64,000 bases of DNA, taken from contig OX465592.1 in assembly GCA_950022655.1 (NCBI GenBank), forward strand, positions 2,070,623-2,134,622. Direction: 5' to 3'. This document shows, piece after piece, positions 23,318 through 34,000 of this stretch. Both the position numbers and the translations under genes were made by a program. Position 1 is the first letter of the stretch. Every line of letters starts with the position of its first letter. This DNA is from Alentia gelatinosa. Lineage: Eukaryota > Annelida > Polychaeta > Phyllodocida > Polynoidae. The notes under the pieces were generated by a model. It saw only the letters and a list, made by a program, of their open reading frames with translations, did no database searches and was not told where the DNA came from.

Positions 23318-23730
23318 TCAAAGCCATATCCTACAATTCACGGTAGCGTCATCTTTATTTAGTGCTGATAGGTAAAATCGGCAAATTATCATTTGCCTGC
23401 TTCACATAGGAAAGGTTCTGGAAAATATGGTTTTCTTTAATTCTTTCAAATACAAGGATGGCGACCTATAGTTTTTAACTATCTACTATATTCTGTGAAA
23501 GTTTGAGGAAAATGACAGGGATCTTACTATGTGAAAAACAACTTTATAGAATTTCTATATTAGAAAAATATAATATTGATCTCTAAATCAAAAACGAGCA
23601 CGGTGACCCCCGATTTCTATGTTAGGTGTGTGTTCTACAACACTTAAAGATCATGATATTCAAGGTTCATGAAAATTACATGGGTTTTAATTTCCAAGTC
23701 AAATTGTCCGATTTGCCTTTAAAGGAATAT
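23318..23730. mobile_element. TIR element, GGCATATCCTACAATTCAC family
   Basis: Left end AAAGCCATATCCTACAATTC, right end AAATTGTCCGATTTGCCTTT. Interior shared with 18601-19114. A second, shorter end (GATTCACATTGGCATCACC) begins at 23735, suggesting two copies joined or nested. Confidence 0.7.
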
Positions 23731-23734
23731 TCTA

Positions 23735-24240
23735 TGATTCACATTGGCATCACCTGGTGATCAGACAATCTATATTTGCTTGATTTTAAAAAAAAAAAAA
23801 AAAATCGTTGGTGATGGTAATTGTGTCATTGTGTTTGGAGGACAAATGCGGCAGAAACAAAGCATACACAGTATACACAATACCCGATCCCATTTCTAGA
23901 TACTGACGTGCAGTCGTTGGCCACCACCGACCGACTTTTAGGAGAACTCAATTATCAGTTCTGTTTTTGTCAGCCAGTGGAAAATGTTGGGAAAAAAGAT
24001 GGGGAAACAGATGCAGAAGTTGGTCGTTGGTGCCATATTGCATAAGGCAGGGGAGAAAAATTGTTGACCATTTCCACCTGACGATTATTGCACAAGATGT
24101 GTCGCATACTCGGTCGGCGGTGCGAAATGCCTTCATTGGTGGTCATTATCGGCAGGTGGAAACGCCGCATCAACTGACTGGAGTGTCAGGACTGAGTCGT
24201 ATAATATGCTCACAGCTGTGGGATGTGTAGAGTTAGACCA
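23735..24240. repeat. Dispersed repeat, inverted relative to 26450-26640
   Basis: The block with AAATGCGGCAGAAACAAAGCA, TTGGCCACCACCGACCGAC and TTGTCAGCCAGTGGAAAATG matches 26450-26640 in reverse orientation. A run of A follows 23785. Frames on both strands are not supported as genes. Confidence 0.55.
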
Positions 24241-25007
24241 ACTAAGATGACTCACTAGCTTCCTGTAAATAAAAAAGTTGGCACATTTCGCTGACATGTT
24301 GGTGGTCTGTTTGGTCGGAGTATGGCCTATTTGTAGATATTGTGGAATTTTAAGTATTACATATGAATATCCTGAAATTTTAATTTTTTTTTCTGGAATA
24401 TTTGCATCCCTGAGGTCCTTAATACAAATGCTTGAGATAATTTCACAAGTTGCCTGGTCAGTGTAAAGGGGTGATTCCACCAGGATGTGCAATATATGAT
24501 GATCATGGCCGATTTGTTGACTCGCTAGGTCGGGATGTATCATGTGCAAATATCTGGTTGAATCGCTTCGGTGGAAAAGCCCCCATGTGCGATAATAGGG
24601 GTAACACACAGAGTGGTAATGTTCTTACAAGATCTAGAACGATCAAGCAAGATGCAGCCAGATGCTGCAAGACACAGCCTGACCTTGCCAGGAGGTCGTT
24701 GCTCCACGGTTTGCGGATCGCAGATTAGTGTTCCAAGGTTAAAAATGCTGCTCCAGATTTTTTACGGATGGCATCATAACTATAGCGCCATCTATATCCA
24801 ATAAAAATCTAATGAACCTTTCACTTATGTCACTGAAAATGACATGTTGAAAAAGGTAGCGATACAACATTAAAATAACCATACTACATGACATGATCCG
24901 ATATTACTGGAGCAACGCTTTTCAAACATTTCTAGGAGCAACGACTCCAGGCAAAGAAAATTGTGCTGGTGGAATCAGTCCTTAAATCTAACATCTCAGG
25001 TACATGG
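24241..25007. other. PPCS 3' side, no feature resolved
   Basis: Downstream of the PPCS stop (minus strand). I did not find a convincing polyadenylation signal. The long minus-strand frame at 24133-24609 (158 codons) has no recognisable domain and overlaps the repeat to its left. Confidence 0.4.
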
Positions 25008-28000
25008 TCACGTTTTAGGAGTATCGGAGTTGGGAGCGCAGTTAGGAGTTCTGTTATTCGCAGCCTCAGCTTCATGACGGAACGCTTCATGCTGTCTCGT
25101 CAAATCGCCCACTATTCGCGCCTCGATCTCGGTCCCGCTCTCCACCTCAGCGTCTGTCAGGTGGATCGTCTGCTCCGACTCTGACGTCACCAGCACCACT
25201 TCCCGTTTCCGTGTCTCAAGAATATTCGCCACCACCACCTAGGAAAGGCCAAATTTATAAGATAAATGAAAACATAGTGCATATTTAACCATATCACAAT
25301 TTAACCTGTGATGTCGTATCCTCAGCTGCATTTGTTTTCTTAAGTAAATTGGCAAACATTGATTCTTATATACTGTTTTTTTTTCATTGGTGTATTAAAG
25401 GATAGAATAGGTACGAATGGATATATCATAGGAGAACTATGTACTTGTATATGTATGGAATGATGACCGACTTTTAGATCGGTGTAAGTGCACACTGACG
25501 TCGAAGTGGGAGGTGCGTTTGTCTAGGGACAGGGGTTTGGTAAATTAATAATTCACCCACAGGAATATAGTTTTCTCATATTCCGTGAGTTTCTATTCAT
25601 TCCCAGATTAAACGCCGGATCAATTTTGGTTTGTGAAGACGATGCCATGTTTGTTTGTTTGGGTAGTTTAACGTCCAAGTTATCCAGTTAGACTTACTTT
25701 GGTTTACTTTACTAAAATTTGCATATCCCGTTGGAATAACAAGGTATGCTGCCTGGTTGATCCAGGCATCTTACTCTTCTCAATCATATCTTATTGAAAA
25801 TCTTACATTCCTTGAGGAAGTTCAGAATTTCTCTCTTGCCAGTGTTATGGAAAACACTGTGCATTCCTGTTACATTCTTTATGAATTTCTTCCTGTGGCC
25901 TTTTTTGTGGCCTGACAATGTAACATGAGATGTTGCAAAAAGCCATGTAAATGGTACTTGCCTGGTGGTTGTATTTAAAGACAATGTCATGTAAATGGTA
26001 CTTGCCTGGTGGTTGTATCTAAAGACAATGCCATGTAAATGGTACTTGCCTGGTGGTTGTATCTAAAGACAATGTCATGTAAATGGTACTTGCCTGGGGG
26101 TTGTATCTAAAGACAATGCCATGTAAATGGTACTTGCCTGGTGGTTGTATGTAGTGAGCGCCTTCTTTGCCTTGGGAATCAACATGGCCGGGTCTGTCTC
26201 CAACTGAATTAACACCAAATGTCCATGTTAACGGGGCAGTCGGGCAAATAACAAAATCTCACCTTTCAAGAAGATTTTATTAAATTTACACACAAACAAA
26301 ATTCAAAATTCCAAAAAGCGCTTGATATTCAAAACTGAAGTCCATCTGTTTCGCTACAAATGAAAAAAGGTTAATTCTCTTGTTAACGGTTAAACACATG
26401 CTACTATGATTATCGAGCAATATGTGGTTTCACCATATTGCGTCTCAGGGAGAGCCATTTTCCACTGGCCGGCAAAAACGGCACCAATTAATTGAGTTTT
26501 CCTAAAAGTCAGTTGGTGGTGGCCAACAACTGCACGTCAGCATCTAAAAATCGGTGAGGGTGCTGTGTATGTCTTGTTTTTGCTGCATTTAACAGGTCCA
26601 TACCGACAGAACTGTCCTCTAAACACAATGACCATCGCGAGCTTTCAGTCCGTATGATGTTAAATATTTGAACAATTATCGATATTTATGGGTATATAAT
26701 ACTAGTGAAACGTGTTAACCTTATTGGGATGTCCTCTCCTGTCTTGTTCGTTTTGATAAACTATTCAACTTGCTCTATAGGCTCGTGGAATAGTTTTATC
26801 CAAATAAGCACAGCACAAGATGCTGTCCCAATAAGGTAAAAACATTTCACGGAATGTGCCACTAAAAATAAACCAACAAGTTTTGGTCAAAGTCGCCGTT
26901 CTCAACAAGTTTGATGTGAGTCATATGAATAAGGCGACAGCTGAGTGAATATCACGTAGCATTCAAACGATTTGGAGAACAACTTCTTTGACCAAAACGA
27001 ATTGCTTTCTGTATTTATCTCACCCCTGTACACACTAAAAGAATGGACGACACACTGGATATAAACCATGGAGAACAGACTGCAAACTCATAGTGGCATG
27101 GAGAACGAGTTCCTAGTGTTAAGCTTATAGATCGAAAATACCAGGGGTGAGATAAATCTGCATTTCTGGTCCCCTCGGGAGGGAGTCCCTGTATCGACAA
27201 GCCGAGTGATATGTTCACATAATGTTTACATAATGTTTACATAATGGTTACGGACAGCACACTGTAGTGGTGTGTTAGTCGGTACTTGGGACTTATCACT
27301 CTGCAAACACTTATCAACATCATTATCGGATTATCTGCTGCACAGAAGCCTCCTCTTATCATGATATCAACCCGTCACAAGGTTGATACGATGAGCGCTA
27401 TGTTGGTTTGGTTGTCTGGGTAGTTTAAACGCATATTGGACAATTTGGCTTGAAAATCTAAACCCATGTCATTTTCCTGAAAATTGCATATGACGATTTA
27501 TTTCACTCCAGTATTTTTCTCCATAGGCTTAATGTTATAACCTCATACTCCATGGCCGTGAAGGTAGTGTACCCAGTACTCAATGGCTAATTTGGTGAGT
27601 TATTTCATCAATAAATGATGTTATACGGGGTGAGATAAAATCAGAAACCCACTCGATGAAAATAACTTCGTCCGCACTCCACCGGATTTGACTGTTACTT
27701 AATTCACTCAGCTTCGCTTCATGAATTACTCCGCAGTCAACCTCGGTGTACGAATCAAGTTATTTTCATCTTGTGACTTTCCTTTTCCAACTCTAGATGT
27801 TGAAGAATCTAACTTTAAAATCAGGGGTCACCATGCGATTTTTTGATTTAAGAGATCAATATTAGGATAGTTTTATGATGAAATATAGAGAAATTCTAAC
27901 AGTGTTTTTTTCTCATGTAGTAAAACCCATGCCATTTTCCTCAAACAGACAGAATATAGCAAATGTATAGTACTACACATATAAGTTTTAAAACTTAAAA

Positions 28001-31000
28001 TCTACTCAAAATAGTGATGCTTGGGATCGCCGATATTTATGAAGGGATGTCCCAATCAGAGCGTAGCGAAAAGCAGTAGAGCCCAGACAGAGAATCAATA
28101 GCCTATGGCGACAGTGATGCTATCAACGATTGTCGTGACTGACAAACACCCCCTGATTTACGTCGTTTGGTGTTTTCTAGGGTATGTAGACGTTAGGGCC
28201 CACCACCTGAAAGTCGGGACGTTAGGGCTCACCACCCGAAAGTCGGGACGTTAGGGCCCACTCATCGGGACGTTAGGGCCCACCACCTGAAGGTCGGGAC
28301 GTTAGGGCCCACTCATCGGGACGTTAGGGCCCACCACCTGAAGGTCGGGACGTTAGGGCCAACTTATCGGGACATTAGGGCCCACCACCTGAAAGTTGGG
28401 ACGTTAGGGCCCACTCATCGGGACGTTAGGGCCCACCAATCAAAACATCAACACAAAGCATCCTTGAGTCAACTTGTGTTTCAAGAACAGACCATGTCAA
28501 GGAAGATAGCCTCTGGAGTTATAGTTGGTGGTTATAAACATGAACCATTAACATTGACCATTTCTGCAGAAATTGGTGGGCTCTAACGTCCACTTCTGCT
28601 ATTTCTCCCTACTGGCGTGACAGATGCGACCGCGGCATCACAGTGCAGGGACCTGTTTCACTAGTTTCGTGACATGTCTAGATGGCGTCTAGATGGTGTG
28701 TCATAAGAACTAGACATTAGACTTCGTTTTGTCCGTTCTTGCTTGCACTGTTGGTGCTGCTTTTCATGTCTGTCTAACACTTTTATCACAAAACTAGTAA
28801 AACAGGTCCATGATGTGTAGATTTGTCTAATTCTTATGTTTGGGGTCTGTCTTTTCCTAAGGGCAGCTACTTGTGTTGTCACGAAACTAGACAACCCCAA
28901 TGTCTGTATGGTGTTACAGACATGTCACGAAACTAGTAAAACAGGTCCATGACGTGGAGATTTGTCTAATTCTTATGTTTGGGGTCTGTCTTTTTCTAAG
29001 GGCAGCTACTTGTGTTGTCACGAAACTAGACAACCCCAATGTCTGTATGGTGTCACAGACATGTCACAAAACTAGTGAAACAGGTCTCTGAAGAGGTGCG
29101 ACTGAGGCTTTCACAGCCCTGGAGTAGGGTGGGCCCTAACGTCCGGCCATTTTTTCTAGGACCTGCTGCGAACTGACCTTGAAGGAGACGATGAAGGCGC
29201 GCGGGGCCCACTGACTCACGAGTGGCTGCAGCATCTTCGGCACCAGCTGAAGGCTGATCTGTAGCGGGCCTAGTGAAGACTGGATCTTGTGCTCTGGCTA
29301 AAAATTAAATAATAAAATAAGAATAATTTCTAAAAATACTAAGATCATCTGATTATTCCATTCAGAGACGTACATGAGAATATAGTTATTATAAAGAACG
29401 ACCTGACCATGCTTGTACATGCTACAGAACGAGATGGGGAATTGTTGTTTTTACGGAACAAGGCTCCAGGCCGAGTTCTGTAAATAACATCAATTCCCAT
29501 TGAGTTTTGTCTCATGTACAAGCATGGTGAAAATCTGCAGCGGGCATAACGACGACTGGATCTTGTGCTCTGGCCATAAAGTAAATAATAAAAATATGAT
29601 AATTTCTATAAAAAATTTAAAAAAATAAAAAGCAAAATTTCTATTGTTCGATTCCTGTTTGTTACATGCTATCAGAAAATACACTGATTACAGAATTAGC
29701 TTTATTCTATTTTGGTGGTCATTAACAGTTTGCTCCTTTTTATGGGAAAAAATCTTTTCTTCTTATAAAACCTGTAGCCCGACACGTCGGTTCAGTAATA
29801 AAACGCCACTAAAGCCAACTTGACTGCCTCTTGGTTGTACTGTCCACCTCTTATATTCTTATAAAACTATTGAGGTAGGTTGCACTAATCTATCACCTTA
29901 CTCTATCTATATACGACCCAAATATAGTCTCAGACAGCTGATGACTGTTGTTTGGACTCCATCTGTGTCACTGGATCGTAGTCAGGAGGTTTGTCAGAAT
30001 CTCTGGGTAGCAAATTTTCTTCTTTTTTTTTTGTTCCACACCAGTTGTTTGTGACTTTGCCAAAATTCTGCGATGAGCATTTGTTTACTTTCTGCACTAG
30101 AAGGCGCCCGGTTGGTCTGATAAATCTGTACAGTGAGATGCCAATTTATCAAATGGAAGAACTGGACTTGTCCAGAATTTGATGAATAAAATTTAAAAAA
30201 AAAAAAGATTCTATGTGCCCTATACATTTTCTACGGAGAGTTTGTAATGGGTGTTTATTTGTGTTGTTTTACGTCTCGGGAGACTAGTTACGTCCTTTTG
30301 AGACTGATAGGTGTGTGATAAATACCATCTGAGCGGCAGGAATGTAGAAGTCGGACACGGCGGCGGCCAGGTAGAAGATGGCGGCGGTGTCGGCGCGGGC
30401 CAGCCGCTCCGCCGCGGCCCGCAGTAGGTGCAGGTAGTCGGAGAGAGTCGTGAAAGGCACCTGAATCAGTCAGAGAAAATGTACCCACTTAAAAACAAAA
30501 TCCATTTTTATTTATTTATTTATTTATTTTTTTTTATGTGTTTGTTTGGGTAGTTTAACGTCCAATTTGTTCAATTCAACTTACTTTGGTTTACTTTAAT
30601 AAAATGTGCATATCCTGTAGGAATAACAAGGTATGCTGCCTGGTTGATCCAGGCATCTTACTCTTTTTGATTGTATCTTATCGAAAATTTTACATTCCTT
30701 GAGGAAGTCAAGAATTTCTCTCTTGCCAGTGTTATGGAAAACAGTGCGCATTGTTGTTATATTCTTTAGGAATTTCTTCCTGCTATCTTTTGTGGCCTGA
30801 CAATGTAGCAGTTATTGTGAGACCATGCGACAATGCGGTTGTGGAATACATGCGACCGTACAAACACATGCGAAAATATTAAATGGTTTTGATATTGTCG
30901 CATGCCAGTCGCATGTGCAAATTCGCATGAGACAGGCGACTCCAACATGACCACCATGGCAATGCCTGAACCACCGAAGCGAATTTTTCATGCGACCGTG

Positions 31001-34000
31001 CGAATTCTTGGGGAACGTATGTGACCGCTAAATTCGCCTTAGTGGATTTGGCGCTTTACTCCCAAATAATTTACAGTATACTGCAATAAGAAATTCTCTG
31101 ACATTTTCGTTGCAATGAAGTGAAAGGATACATGGATTTGATCATTAAAATCTACCTTGATAATGACAATTTCTTGTCACTTTTGAACAAGTTGCTCTCT
31201 CCAGGTTACGATTGTTACCTTTGTAACAACGAGCGCCGCCACTATGGGAAACGGTTACAGCAGTGTTTTCACTCTCCAACACAGTACAGTGTTCAAGTAT
31301 TGTTCACCAAACACATTTCTGTATGGGATTCTGCTAAATTGAAAAAAAAATTAATAAAAATTTGGATTTGACGGGAGATAAGAGGAAATCGCAAAACTAG
31401 CTTCCTGAGGTGAATATAAATTATGGAATAGTTTCTTTTATTAGAGCGTGCTTTATACAGTATATATGTTGTCTAAAGGTTAAAGTGCTTACATACACTT
31501 CCAGCTCGCTGCAAAAATACTATCCCTTCACTATCAGTGTGCTATTCACTGTGGTATTAGGAAAAGAGTAGGGAGCCAGTGTCTCAGGTCTTAGAGGCGT
31601 GCTCAGCTGACCATGACCAATCACTCAAGAACGAAATACCTCATTGACCTACTGTTGTTTGATATGTTTGATACTATACTCAGACAGTTGCAGAAATGGC
31701 AAGTTGACTGGTTGCATGTTACAGAAAACTATCCAAAGACTGAATTTAACCCAAACCTTTTGATTGTTAATTCTTTTTATAATTACACACTCATTCATCA
31801 ATGTTGTTTTTTTTCTTTACTCATTAGGGCCCAAAACAACTTGTTGACACGATTGCCAACGAAGATTCCAAGCCCTGACACAACATAAACAACGCGCTGT
31901 CATCCCTAGACGGACAGCGCGTTGATTGGTCGAGAGGGGTCACATAGTATTTTACTATAAAAGGCGTGACAGTTCAAACTGTCACCCCCTTAGCGGTTGC
32001 TGCGAACTAGAACGGTCGCTTTAGATCTAGCCACGTCGAAAATTAATTCATCAATGATAAACATAAAATTCGAGTTACGAGTCACGTAGAGACATAACGA
32101 CCCACCTGTAGGAGAGTGCCGGCTTTACGCACGCTGTGGTACTCCGTGACTATTGGCACTAATCGCTGCTTATATTTGTCATCAACTGTCAGAAAGATAA
32201 ATTGTAAAAGAATGTATATGTAATTCTATTTCGGAATCTAGACAGAAAATGTGTGCAAACTGAATCATGTATTACAAACTTACACATAATGATCATATTT
32301 CATGAATGTACAAATAAATCCAAGTCTTTTTGAGAGTTGTTTCTCAACGTAACATAATTCTCTGTAATTTACAAAACACATTCAGCTTATTGGGAATTTG
32401 GTACGCACCACGTATGCTTCGGAAAATATACTAAAGGAGCAAATTGTTTTTTTTATTTGTTTGGGTAATTTAAGGTCCAATTTGTTCAATTAGACTTAAA
32501 AACGAGCCCGTATGGCCCTTTGATAATCTAGGCTTGGACATGAAGACCCTGGTTCCTCAAAGTATCTGGCAATGGTCACATATCACTAAATGATAACCCT
32601 CGTGCGAAGTACAGAAAAGTGTCTTCATACATGTACGATTCTAGTTTTTTAACCATTTCCTTACTAATCCTTACTTCCTTGCCAAATGGCATCATTTGAC
32701 ATTTTACAATTTAGGCTCATAATTCATGTAATACTCAATACTATAACACCATTTTTACACAAAATATGTATTCAGATATGACCAATATAATCATTAAAAA
32801 ATGTGTCAGAATTCTTTCTGCCCTGGGCGGTCAGGTGGGACCTGTGACAACCCCCCCCCCCCCCCCCCCACCCCCCGGGGCCGAAAATATTTACAATCTA
32901 ATTCTTTAAAAAACATGAAATGGTTGCCACAGTGACACAAATCATGTCACATGACATATTTCTTAAATTTGGTGCTCGCCCTTACTGTCCAGACATGTGA
33001 GCTGGCATCGCCGCCAACATGATGCTTAGAAGGAAACCCACGAGATGAAAATAGCTTGGTCGTGGAGTAATTCATGAAGCGAAGCTGAGTGAATTACTCT
33101 GCAGTCAAACAAGGTGGAGTACAGACCAGGTTATTTTCATCGAGTGGGTTTCCGATTTTATCTCACCCTGTATAACATTATTCATTGATAAAATGAATCA
33201 CCCAATTAGCCATTGAGTATCGGGTACACAAACTTCATGGCCGTGGAGTACGAGTTCCTAATGTAAAGCCTAAAGAGAAAAATACCGGGGTGAGATAAAA
33301 CACAAAACTCGTTCGTACGGATTAGGTTAAACAGCCCCCTGAGTCGCCGATAATGAAAGCCCCCAGACCTGTGACGGGACTGTCCGCCGACACCTCCTGT
33401 AACATGTCCAGGAAGTTGGTGTGCATGAAGTGTCGCCTGAAGGGCTCCAGGCTTCCCTTCCTGTGCAGGAAGATGACGGCATAGCCCTGTCTCAGGAAAT
33501 ACCTACAGGCAGTTTGTAAGGAAGCTCACAGTCAACATGTATTTACGTACTAATGTCTTTTTGAAGTATAAAGAAGTTATTAGGGGACCATTGATCAGCT
33601 TTTAATAACATTACTTTTACCATAACAATGGATTGGTTTTTTTAATTGGTTTTTTTTTCTGTGTTGATCACACAGGTGGTCTCAGACTTATAAGACCTGG
33701 CCTTTACAAAATAGTTCTTACAGGCCTTTATGGGACACTTTGAATTGTGCTTCTATCTTTATTCTAAATATCTAAAAGACAATGTGAAACTTGTTTTACT
33801 ACAAAACCCGTGTGACTTTCTCCAGATTTTCACAGAATATAGCAAATATATACTACTATAAAATCAAATCTAAAATTTCATGGGTCATGGTGACTGTTTT
33901 TTTTTAAGATTTAAAGAAACAAATGTTTCCAGAATATTTCTTATATAAATCAATCTAATGTAAATACGCCTATTTACCTCCTTGAATAGGTCAAACTGGC

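Noticed and set aside
24133..24609. 158-codon minus-strand frame
   Set aside because: No recognisable domain, overlaps a dispersed repeat, no splice context.
25750..25765. CCTGGTTGATCC, as at the start of 18S rRNA (also at 30640)
   Set aside because: Only about 12 bases match and the sequence around is a dispersed repeat; no rRNA.
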